A stretch of 64,000 bases of DNA from Thauera sp. 28 (GTDB lineage Bacteria; Pseudomonadota; Gammaproteobacteria; Burkholderiales; Rhodocyclaceae). The notes beneath the pieces were generated by a model. That model made no database searches. It had not been told where the DNA came from and saw only the letters and a program-made list of their open reading frames with translations. Numbering within the stretch: position 1 is the first letter of the stretch; each line of letters opens with the position of its first letter. Positions 1 through 7,569 of the stretch are shown one piece after another. The DNA is taken from the NCBI RefSeq assembly GCF_000310145.2, contig NZ_AMXA01000004.1, positions 62,001-126,000 on the forward strand, written 5' to 3'. A program made the position numbers and the translations under genes.

Positions 1-423
1 ACACTCTGCATCATCCTGCCGCTGATGATCGCCGCGGTGTTCTGCAATGCGCTGATGGCGCTGCTGGGCATCGGCCTGAAGGTGTCCACCTTGCCTGTCG
101 TCGCGATTGCGGTCGGTATTGGCGTCGACTACGGGATCTACTTCTACGAACGCATGTCCGACCGCTTCCGCAAAGGCGATGCGTTGCCGGACGCCTTCTA
201 TCAGGCACTCTGCCAGCGTGGCACCGCGGTGATGTTCACCGCCACCACGATGAGCGTAGGCGTGGGCACCTGGGTCTTCTCCGCGCTCAAGTTCCAGGCC
301 GACATGGGGTTGCTGATGGCGTTCATGTTCATCGTGAACATGCTCGGTGCGCTGCTCCTGTTGCCGGCGCTTGCGGCCCTGCTGCTCAAGGCAGGGCCCG
401 CGCAGGAAAAGAAGATTTCCTGA
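1..423 (+). CDS. RND/MMPL-family exporter, C-terminal part (5' end outside window)
   Basis: An open frame enters from the left edge and encodes 140 residues ending at TGA 421-423. It is the last membrane portion of an RND-superfamily permease: hydrophobic helices near residues 3-20, 27-45, 80-98 and 100-125, with the motif VGIGVDYGIYFYERMSD of the MMPL/RND family between the first ones, and a short basic cytoplasmic tail. Such proteins export lipids, hydrophobic compounds or drugs using the proton gradient; the substrate cannot be told here. It sits directly upstream of a fatty-acid oxidation regulator on the same strand, which is compatible with a lipid-related cargo, but a sigma-70 promoter separates the two genes. 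Confidence 0.8.
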   Translation, partial: TLCIILPLMIAAVFCNALMALLGIGLKVSTLPVVAIAVGIGVDYGIYFYERMSDRFRKGDALPDAFYQALCQRGTAVMFTATTMSVGVGTWVFSALKFQADMGLLMAFMFIVNMLGALLLLPALAALLLKAGPAQEKKIS

Positions 424-441
424 ATCGATCCATCAATATTC

Positions 442-469
442 TTGACACGGGCAGTAATCGCCGTAGAAT
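442..469 (+). promoter_or_regulatory. sigma-70 promoter of the TetR/fad operon
   Basis: The sequence shows TTGACA at 442-447 (six of six consensus bases), a 16-base spacer, and TAGAAT at 464-469 (five of six). The predicted start point lies near 476, inside the palindrome at 468-487, so bound repressor would block this promoter directly. Confidence 0.75.
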
Positions 470-487
470 TCAAACGAACGTTTGAAT
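468..487. promoter_or_regulatory. perfect palindromic operator, PsrA/TetR type
   Basis: ATTCAAACGAACGTTTGAAT has two perfect 9-base arms around a 2-base centre. Its core CAAAC-N4-GTTTG agrees with the site recognised by PsrA-type TetR regulators of fatty-acid oxidation. It overlaps the end of the -10 box and the predicted start point of the promoter that reads into the adjacent TetR gene, the geometry of autorepression. The binding protein is inferred from adjacency. Confidence 0.7.
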
Positions 488-530
488 GAGTAAGCTTCGA
501 TCCATCCAGTGCTCGTTCAGGAGAATGATG

Positions 531-1229
531 ATGAGCAGTCCTTCAGCGCGGTCGGGCCCCGAGACACGCGGTCGCATCCTTGATGCGGCCGAGGCGCTGT
601 TTGTCGAGCATGGTCTGGATGCCACCTCGATGCGCATGATCACCACTGAGGCGGGGGTCAACCTGGCCGCGGTCAACTACCACTTCGGCTCCAAGGACAG
701 CCTGATCCACGAGGTTTTCAGGCGCCGCCTCGGCGAGCTCAACCAGTCCCGCCTCGCTGCCCTCGATCGTGCCGAGCAGCGCGCGCGAGCGAACGGGACA
801 CAGATCAAGCCGAGCCAGGTGCTGGAGGCCTTCTTCACCCCTTCGCTGGAGATGGCGACCGATACCGTGCATGGCGGCCGCACCTTCATGCAATTGCTCG
901 GTCGGACCTATACCGAGCCGAACGCTTTCGTGCGCAAGTTCCTGGCCGAGGAGTATGCGCAGACCCTGCAGCGTTTCCTGCAGGCGCTGTACGACTCGCT
1001 GCCCGGCGTGCCGCGCGAGGAGATCCTGTGGCGCTTCCATTTCATGATGGGGGCGACCTCGTACGCGATTGCCGGGACCGACGCCCTGCAGCTGTTTGCC
1101 GGGCGCTTCGACGACGAGGACCCCGCGCACATGCTGCCGCGCCTGATGTCCTTCCTGCTTGGCGGCTTGCGCGCACCGCTCCCCGACTTCGTCACTGGCG
1201 CGGAGTCTGTGGCGCGGAATGCCGAATGA
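531..1229 (+). CDS. TetR/AcrR-family regulator (PsrA/FadR-like) of fatty-acid oxidation
   Basis: A 232-residue protein with an N-terminal TetR helix-turn-helix: the segment TRGRILDAAEALFVEHG followed by the recognition-helix region NLAAVNYHFGSKDSL at about residues 30-60. The C-terminal 150 residues are the ligand-binding half. Three in-frame ATGs occur at 525, 528 and 531. AGGAG at 519-523 is best spaced for 531, and an earlier in-frame ATG at 486 lies inside the operator. The gene leads an apparent operon of beta-oxidation enzymes (fadE starts 60 bases after its stop). The likely role is repression of this operon, relieved by a long-chain acyl-CoA; the ligand is inferred from context only. 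Confidence 0.85.
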   Translation: MSSPSARSGPETRGRILDAAEALFVEHGLDATSMRMITTEAGVNLAAVNYHFGSKDSLIHEVFRRRLGELNQSRLAALDRAEQRARANGTQIKPSQVLEAFFTPSLEMATDTVHGGRTFMQLLGRTYTEPNAFVRKFLAEEYAQTLQRFLQALYDSLPGVPREEILWRFHFMMGATSYAIAGTDALQLFAGRFDDEDPAHMLPRLMSFLLGGLRAPLPDFVTGAESVARNAE

Positions 1230-1289
1230 ATCTGCAGCTGCGTCTCGGCGCGGCTGCAACACCTGATTGATGTTGTTCTGGAGACAGAG

Positions 1290-3776
1290 ATGACCTGGTT
1301 GCTACTGCTTTCCCTCCCTCCCTTGGCAGGTGCGCTCGCCTACGGGCGAGCGCCACTTTTTGCCTGGCTCTGGGCAGGGCTGGCCTGGCTTGCGGCGATG
1401 GGCTGGGCGGCCGGTTGGGCAGTGGGCTGGACCCTGCTCGCGATGGCGGTGCTGGCTGCCGTGCTGGGGGTGTTCATGCATGATGGCCTGCGGCGCCAGC
1501 GCGTGACCGCACCGATCCTGAAGGCCTTCCGCGGGGCCCTGCCCGCGATGTCACAGACCGAGCGCGACGCGCTCGAGGCCGGCACGGTGTGGTGGGAAGG
1601 CGAGCTCTTCGCCGGCCGCCCGGACTGGAACAAGCTCGGTGCCTACCCCTGGCCAAAGCTAAGCGCCGAGGAGCAGGCCTTCCTCGACAACGAGACCGAG
1701 GCGCTGTGCCGCCTCACCAACGACTGGGCGTGCACCCAGCAGCAGGACATGCCCGCCGAGGTCTGGCAGTACATCAAGGACAAGGGCTTCCTGGGCATGA
1801 TCATCCCCAGGGAATATGGCGGCAAGGGCTTCTCGGCCTACGCTCACTCGCAGGTCATCACCAAGCTGTCGACGCGATCTTCGGCACCGGCGGTGACGGT
1901 GATGGTGCCCAATTCGCTCGGTCCGGCGGAGCTGCTGCTGCACTACGGCACGCCGGAGCAGAAGCAGCACTACCTGCCCGGCCTGGCCAGCGGCCGCGAG
2001 ATCCCCGCCTTTGCGCTCACCAGCCCGTGGGCGGGCTCGGACGCAGCCTCCATCCCCGATGCGGGTGTGGTGTGCAAGGGCGAATGGAATGGCGAAGAGG
2101 TGCTGGGCATGCGCGTCTCCTTCGACAAGCGCTACATCACGCTCGCGCCGGTGTGCACCGTGTTCGGCCTCGCTTTCCGCCTCTATGACCCCGAGCGCCT
2201 GCTGGGGGGCGACGAGGATCTGGGCATTACCTGCGCGCTGGTGCCGCACGACCACCCGGGGGTGGACATCGGCAACCGCCACTTCCCGCTCAACGCGGTG
2301 TGGATGAACGGGCCGGTGCGCGGCAAGGACGTGTTCATGCCGCTCGACTTCATCATCGGCGGCCCGCGCATGGCGGGGCAGGGCTGGCGCATGCTCATGG
2401 AGTGCCTGGCGGCCGGGCGCAGCATTTCGCTGCCCGGTTCCAACACCGGCATGCAGAAGCTCACTGCGCGCGCTGTCGGCGCCTATGCCCGTGTGCGTTA
2501 CCAGTTCAAGACCGCGATCGGCCGCTTCGAAGGTGTCGAGGAGGCGCTGACCCGGATCGGTGCCAACACCTACCTGTGCGATGCCGCGCGGGTGATGACG
2601 GCCGGTGCGATCGATCTTGGCGAGAAGCCCTCGGTGGTGTCGGCGATCGTCAAGTACCACGTTACCGAACGTGCACGCCAGGTCGTCAATGATGGCATGG
2701 ACGTCATCGGCGGCAAGGGCATCTGCCTGGGGCCGCAGAACTTCCTCGGTCGCGCCTACCAGCAGATTCCGGTCGGCATCACGGTCGAGGGTGCGAACAT
2801 CCTCACCCGCAGCCTGATCCTGTTCGGCCAGGGCGCGATCCGCTGCCACCCCTACGTGCTCGACGAGATGCACTCGGCGCAGAAGAACGACCTCGAGGCT
2901 TTCGACAAGGCGCTGTGGGGCCACGTCGGCTTCACGGTGTCCAATGCCGCGCGTGCGGTGGCGATGGGGCTGACCGGCTCGCACTTCGTCAAGGTGCCGG
3001 CCGACGTGGCGCCCGAGACGCGGCGCTACTACCAGCAGCTGACCCGCTTCTCGGCCGCCTTCGCCTTCATCTCGGACATCTCCATGGGCACCCTGGGCGG
3101 TGCGCTCAAGCGCAAGGAGAAGCTGTCGGCGCGCCTGGGCGACATCCTGTCGCTGATGTACCTGGCCACGGCGACCCTCAAGCGTTACGAGGCCGAGGGC
3201 CGACAGGCGGCGGATGCACCGCTGATGCACTGGGCGATCTGGGACTGCATGTTCCGCATCCAGCTCGCCTTCGAAGGCGTGATCGCCAATTTCCCGAACA
3301 AGCTCTTCGCCTTCCTGCTGCGTCGCTTGGTCGTGTTCCCGCTTGGTCGTCCCTATGTCGTGCCTTCGGACAAGCTCGGCCACCAGGTTGCCGCGCTGCT
3401 CATCGAGCCTTCGGCCACCCGCGACCGTCTCACCGCGGATGTCTACCTGCCGGAGGACATCGAGGAGCCGGTGGGCGCGCTCGAGGCCGCGCTCGCGGCG
3501 ACGATCGCCGCCGAGCCGGTCGAGGCCAAGCTCAGGCAACTGCAGCGCGATGGCCGCTTCGCCCCCGGGTTGATGACTGGCGGCGATGTCGACGAGGTGT
3601 GGCGCCGCGCACGCGAAGCCGGCGTGATCAGCGATGAGGAGTTCCGCCTCGTCGAGCGCCGCAACATGCTGCGCAACAAGGTGATCCGCGTCGATGACTT
3701 CCCTTATGACTTCGGCCTGCGCGCCGCGCTCGAGGAGGCGCCGCGCTCGGCGCCTGCGTTGAAGGTGGCTGCATGA
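1290..3776 (+). CDS. fadE: FadE-type acyl-CoA dehydrogenase
   Basis: An 828-residue flavoprotein catalysing the first step of beta-oxidation, acyl-CoA to trans-2-enoyl-CoA; length and architecture match the large enterobacterial FadE (about 814 residues) rather than the usual 380-residue enzymes. Two hydrophobic N-terminal segments (about residues 1-60) suggest inner-membrane association. The acyl-CoA dehydrogenase core follows from about residue 125, with ALTSPWAGSDAA near residue 242 in the place of the usual LTxPxAGSDA flavin/substrate motif, then a FadE-specific C-terminal region. GGAG at 1280-1283 precedes the ATG. Its stop overlaps the thiolase start by four bases (ATGA), indicating translational coupling. 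Confidence 0.93.
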   Translation: MTWLLLLSLPPLAGALAYGRAPLFAWLWAGLAWLAAMGWAAGWAVGWTLLAMAVLAAVLGVFMHDGLRRQRVTAPILKAFRGALPAMSQTERDALEAGTVWWEGELFAGRPDWNKLGAYPWPKLSAEEQAFLDNETEALCRLTNDWACTQQQDMPAEVWQYIKDKGFLGMIIPREYGGKGFSAYAHSQVITKLSTRSSAPAVTVMVPNSLGPAELLLHYGTPEQKQHYLPGLASGREIPAFALTSPWAGSDAASIPDAGVVCKGEWNGEEVLGMRVSFDKRYITLAPVCTVFGLAFRLYDPERLLGGDEDLGITCALVPHDHPGVDIGNRHFPLNAVWMNGPVRGKDVFMPLDFIIGGPRMAGQGWRMLMECLAAGRSISLPGSNTGMQKLTARAVGAYARVRYQFKTAIGRFEGVEEALTRIGANTYLCDAARVMTAGAIDLGEKPSVVSAIVKYHVTERARQVVNDGMDVIGGKGICLGPQNFLGRAYQQIPVGITVEGANILTRSLILFGQGAIRCHPYVLDEMHSAQKNDLEAFDKALWGHVGFTVSNAARAVAMGLTGSHFVKVPADVAPETRRYYQQLTRFSAAFAFISDISMGTLGGALKRKEKLSARLGDILSLMYLATATLKRYEAEGRQAADAPLMHWAIWDCMFRIQLAFEGVIANFPNKLFAFLLRRLVVFPLGRPYVVPSDKLGHQVAALLIEPSATRDRLTADVYLPEDIEEPVGALEAALAATIAAEPVEAKLRQLQRDGRFAPGLMTGGDVDEVWRRAREAGVISDEEFRLVERRNMLRNKVIRVDDFPYDFGLRAALEEAPRSAPALKVAA

Positions 3777-5053
3777 GCCGGACGGTCTATGTCGTCGATG
3801 GTGCGCGTACGCCCTTCCTGAAGGCGAAGAACGCACCCGGCCCCTTCACCGCCGCCGACCTCGCCACCGCGGCGGGCAGTGCGCTGCTGGTGCGCCAGCC
3901 TTTCGCGCCCGACCAACTTGACGAGGTCATCCTGGGCTGCGCCAGCCCGTCGGCCGATGAGGTCAACATCGGCCGCGTGGTTGCGCTGCGCATGGGCTGC
4001 GGCAACGCAGTGCCAGGCTGGACGGTGATGCGCAACTGCGCCTCGGGCATGCAGGCGCTCGATTCCGCGCTCACCAACATCCGCAGCGGCCGCAGCGAGC
4101 TCGTTCTTGCCGGTGGTGTCGATGCGCTCTCGCATGCGCCGCTGCTGTTCTCGGACAAGATGGTGCGCTGGCTGGCGGGCTGGTATGCCGCCCGCAGCGT
4201 GGGCCAGAAGCTTGCCGCGCTGAAGTCGCTGCGCCTGGGATATCTCGCGCCGGTGATCGGCATCATGAAGGGGCTTACCGATCCGATCGTGGGCCAGCTG
4301 ATGGGTCAGACAGCCGAGAACCTGGCTTGGAAGTTCGGCATCACCCGCGCCGACATGGATGCCTTCGCGGTCGAAAGCCACCGCCGCGTGTGTGCGGCGC
4401 AGGATGCCGGCCACCTGCGCGCCGAGATCGTGCCGCTGATCGATCGCGACGGCACCGTGTACTCGGCCGACGACGGCGTGCGGCGCGATTCGTCGATGGA
4501 CAACCTCGCCCGCCTCAAGCCCTTCTTCGACAAGAAATATGGCCGCGTGACGCCGGGCAACAGCTCCCAGATCACCGATGGCGCTGCCTGGCTGGTGCTG
4601 GCCTCCGAGGAGGCGGTGACGCGCCATGGCCTGCAGCCGATCGGGCGCATCGTTGATAGCCAGTGGGCCGGCCTCGCGCCCGACCAGATGGGCCTGGGGC
4701 CGGTGCATGCGGCGATGCCGATCCTGCAGCGTCACGGCCTGGCGCCGCAGGCGCTGGATGCCTGGGAGATCAACGAGGCCTTTGCCGCCCAGGTGATCGC
4801 CTGCCTGCGTGCGCTGGCCGACGATGCCTACTGCCGCGAGCACTTCGGTGTCGACGCGCCCGGCGCCCCTGATGCCGCACACCTCAACCTCGATGGTGGC
4901 GCGGTGGCACTCGGACATCCGGTGGGCGCGAGCGGTGCGCGCATCGTCCTGCATCTGCTCCATGTGCTGCGCCGCAAGGGCGGCGGGCGTGGGCTGGCGT
5001 CGATCTGCATCGGCGGTGGCCAGGGCGGCGCCATGCTGGTGGAGACGGTTTGA
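3773..5053 (+). CDS. acetyl-CoA C-acyltransferase (thiolase, FadI/FadA type)
   Basis: A 426-residue thiolase that cleaves 3-ketoacyl-CoA with CoA to give acetyl-CoA and a shortened acyl-CoA. The acylated nucleophile is Cys89 in RNCASGMQA; the catalytic His382 lies in LGHPVGASGAR and the second active-site Cys412 in CIGGGQGGA. Stretches with inserted residues near 130-165 resemble the longer FadI-type enzymes. It starts within the fadE stop (ATGA) and its own TGA overlaps the next ATG by one base, so fadE, this gene and the FadJ-like gene are tightly coupled. A second, different thiolase lies at 9966. Confidence 0.92.
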   Translation: MSRTVYVVDGARTPFLKAKNAPGPFTAADLATAAGSALLVRQPFAPDQLDEVILGCASPSADEVNIGRVVALRMGCGNAVPGWTVMRNCASGMQALDSALTNIRSGRSELVLAGGVDALSHAPLLFSDKMVRWLAGWYAARSVGQKLAALKSLRLGYLAPVIGIMKGLTDPIVGQLMGQTAENLAWKFGITRADMDAFAVESHRRVCAAQDAGHLRAEIVPLIDRDGTVYSADDGVRRDSSMDNLARLKPFFDKKYGRVTPGNSSQITDGAAWLVLASEEAVTRHGLQPIGRIVDSQWAGLAPDQMGLGPVHAAMPILQRHGLAPQALDAWEINEAFAAQVIACLRALADDAYCREHFGVDAPGAPDAAHLNLDGGAVALGHPVGASGARIVLHLLHVLRRKGGGRGLASICIGGGQGGAMLVETV

Positions 5054-7059
5054 TGAGCGAGAACATGCAACACGACTGGAAACACTGGCGTCTGCGCCGG
5101 GAAGACGGCGGGCTGGCCTGGCTCGAGCTGGACAAGGCGGACGCGAGTACCAACGTGCTGTCGGCCGAGGTGATGACCGAGTTCGGCCGCGTGCTCGATG
5201 CCCTCGATGCGGCGCCGCCCAAGGCGCTCGTGATCGCATCGGCCAAGCCTGCGGGCTTCATCGCCGGTGCCGACATCGAGGAGTTTTCCCGCATTGCCTC
5301 GCCGGCCGCCGCGCGTGCGCTGGTCGAGCGCGGCTGGGGCTTGTTCAACCGCCTGGCTGCGGTGCGCTACCCCACGCTCGCGCTCATCCGCGGGCATTGC
5401 ATGGGCGGCGGGCTCGAGCTCGCGCTGGCCTGCCGTTACCGGCTCGTGGTCGATGAGCCCGGCACGCGGCTCGCCCTGCCCGAGGTCATGCTCGGCATCG
5501 TCCCGGCCTGGGGCGGCATGCTGCGCCTGCCGCAGGCGGTGGGGCCGGCGACGGCGCTCGATCTCATGCTCACCGGCAAGGCGGTGGATGCGAGGAAGGC
5601 CAAGCGCATCGGGCTGGCCGACGACTACGTGCCGGCGCGGGTGATGGAATCCGCAGCACGCATGATGGCACTGGCAGCGGCCCCGGCGCGCCGGCCGCCG
5701 CTGCAGGAGCGCTTGCTGCGCCTGGCGATGAACGGTCCGCTGCGTCGTGTCGTGGCCGACAAGGCGCGCAAGCAGGCGGCAGCCAAGGTCAGCCGCGAGC
5801 ACTACCCGGCGCCCTTCGCCATCGTCGACATCTGGGAAAAGCATGGCGGCAACGCACTCGCCGTGCCTGCGGGCGATCCTGCTTCGCTCGAGGCCATTTT
5901 CGATTCGCCCACCGCCAAGAACCTGGTGCGGGTGTTCTTCCTGCAGGAGCGCTTGAAGGCCTTCGGCAAGGAGAGCGACTTCGCGCCCCGCCATGTGCAT
6001 GTCGTCGGCGCAGGCGTGATGGGCGGAGACATCGCTGCGGTGTGCGCGCTGCGCGGCATGACGGTGACGCTGCAGGATCAGTCCGTCGAGCGCATCGCAC
6101 CGGCCATCCAGCGTGCGGCCAGGCTCTTCGAGCGCCGCCACAAGGGCGATGCGCGTCAGGTGCGCTTCACCCTGGACCGCCTGATTGCCGATCCAGAAGG
6201 CCATGGCGCGGCGCGCGCCGACTTGATCATCGAGGCCATCTTCGAGGATCTGGCGGTCAAGCGCAGCCTGTTCGCCGAGCTCGAACGCCGCGCCCGGCCC
6301 GAGGCCGTTCTCGCGACCAACACCTCCAGCCTGCGTCTGGAGGATATCGCCAGTGCGTTGCAGGACCCGTCGCGACTGGTCGGCATCCACTTCTTCAACC
6401 CGGTGCCGATGCTGCCGCTGGTCGAGGTGGTGGCAGGTGAGGCCACCGCGGCCGAGGTGCTGCGCCGTGCGACCGGTTTCGTGCGCCGCATCGACAAGCT
6501 GCCGCTGCCCGTGAAGAGCGCGCCGGGCTTCCTCGTCAATGCGGTGCTCGGGCCTTACATGCTTGAGGCCCTGCGCTGCGTCGAGGAGGGCATTGCGCCC
6601 GAGACGGTGGACGCCGCGCTCACGGCCTTCGGCATGCCGATGGGGCCGGTCGAACTGGTTGATACCGTCGGCCTGGATATAGCGGTTGCTGCCGGCAAGG
6701 CGCTCGCAGGCAGCGGGGCGGAGCCACCCGCGCGCCTGCTGAAGCTGGTTGCTGCGGGCAAGCTTGGACGCAAGTCGGGCGAGGGCTACTACCGCTGGCA
6801 GGATGGCAAGGTCGTCAAGACGGCTGCCGAGGGCGGCAAGCGCGCTGGCGCGCCCGCGCCTGCGGTGCCTGCGGGCCTGGCCGAGCGCGTGCTCGCACCG
6901 CTGCTCGCGGCGACCGAGCGCTGCGTGCGCGAGGGGGTAGTGGGCGATACGGATCTCGCCGATGCGGGTGTCATTTTCGGGACGGGTTTCGCGCCGCACA
7001 CCGGCGGCCCGCTCAACCTGCTCGCCACGCGCGGGAAAGCGTCGGCCTTGCCTGGCTGA
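5053..7059 (+). CDS. FadJ/FadB-like enoyl-CoA hydratase / 3-hydroxyacyl-CoA dehydrogenase
   Basis: A 668-residue bifunctional protein. The N-terminal crotonase domain (about residues 10-190) carries the oxyanion-hole segments AGADIEEF at about 71-78 and GHCMGGGLELALACRYRL near 116-133. The NAD-binding 3-hydroxyacyl-CoA dehydrogenase domain follows, with HVVGAGVMGGD at about 315-325 and the catalytic region around GIHFFNPVPMLPLVEVV; two 3HCDH C-terminal domains end the chain. It hydrates enoyl-CoA and oxidises the L-3-hydroxy product. The domain order is that of FadB/FadJ, though it is slightly shorter than the roughly 715-residue enterobacterial FadJ. ATG 5053 shares one base with the thiolase TGA; a TTG three bases earlier is less likely. 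Confidence 0.9.
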   Translation: MSENMQHDWKHWRLRREDGGLAWLELDKADASTNVLSAEVMTEFGRVLDALDAAPPKALVIASAKPAGFIAGADIEEFSRIASPAAARALVERGWGLFNRLAAVRYPTLALIRGHCMGGGLELALACRYRLVVDEPGTRLALPEVMLGIVPAWGGMLRLPQAVGPATALDLMLTGKAVDARKAKRIGLADDYVPARVMESAARMMALAAAPARRPPLQERLLRLAMNGPLRRVVADKARKQAAAKVSREHYPAPFAIVDIWEKHGGNALAVPAGDPASLEAIFDSPTAKNLVRVFFLQERLKAFGKESDFAPRHVHVVGAGVMGGDIAAVCALRGMTVTLQDQSVERIAPAIQRAARLFERRHKGDARQVRFTLDRLIADPEGHGAARADLIIEAIFEDLAVKRSLFAELERRARPEAVLATNTSSLRLEDIASALQDPSRLVGIHFFNPVPMLPLVEVVAGEATAAEVLRRATGFVRRIDKLPLPVKSAPGFLVNAVLGPYMLEALRCVEEGIAPETVDAALTAFGMPMGPVELVDTVGLDIAVAAGKALAGSGAEPPARLLKLVAAGKLGRKSGEGYYRWQDGKVVKTAAEGGKRAGAPAPAVPAGLAERVLAPLLAATERCVREGVVGDTDLADAGVIFGTGFAPHTGGPLNLLATRGKASALPG

Positions 7060-7076
7060 CCATGGAGGAAAGACTG

Positions 7077-7484
7077 ATGTCACAGACCACGAACGCACCT
7101 TGCGCGCTGCCCGAACACAAGCAGCCCGCGCTGCGTGTGATGCCGATGCCGGCAGACCTCAATCCCGCCGGTGACGTGTTCGGCGGTTGGATCATGTCCA
7201 TGGTGGACATCGCCGGTGCGATCCCCGCGCGTCGGCGCGCACGCAGCCGGGTGGCCACGGTGGCGGTGAACTCATTCACGTTCAAGCAGCCGGTTTCGGT
7301 GGGCGACCTGGTCAGCTTCTACGCCGAGATCGTGTCGGTTGGCGTGAGCTCGGTGACAGTGGATGTGGAGGTTTACGCCGAGCGCGAGCCGGAGAATCCG
7401 GTAGTGGTGAAGGTTACCGAGGCGCGTCTGACCTATGTCGCGCTCGATGACCGTGGCCGCAAGCGCCCGATCCCGCCCGAGTGA
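7077..7484 (+). CDS. acyl-CoA thioesterase, YciA-type hotdog protein
   Basis: A 135-residue single hotdog-domain protein with the YciA/BFIT signature NPAGDVFGGWIMSMVDIAG (about residues 23-42), in which the Asp of MVD is the expected catalytic residue. It hydrolyses acyl-CoA to free acid and CoA. ATG 7077 is chosen because GGAGGA at 7064-7069 lies seven bases upstream; an ATG at 7062 overlaps that site. Within a beta-oxidation operon it probably releases CoA from dead-end or accumulating acyl-CoA, but its chain-length preference cannot be read from the sequence. Confidence 0.85.
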   Translation: MSQTTNAPCALPEHKQPALRVMPMPADLNPAGDVFGGWIMSMVDIAGAIPARRRARSRVATVAVNSFTFKQPVSVGDLVSFYAEIVSVGVSSVTVDVEVYAEREPENPVVVKVTEARLTYVALDDRGRKRPIPPE

Positions 7485-7569
7485 GCGGCTGCGGGGCCCC
7501 GTTTTGCTGGTCGCGCGACACGCGTGCGGCCGGTCCGATGCATTGAATGGACTCTTCAGGGAGGTGGAA

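Noticed and set aside
486-530. Start of the TetR gene at ATG 486
   Set aside because: That ATG lies within the operator and has no ribosome site; AGGAG at 519-523 fits ATG 531.
1659-3836. Antisense frame of 725 codons opposite fadE
   Set aside because: Shadow of fadE with Arg/His-rich composition and no family signature.
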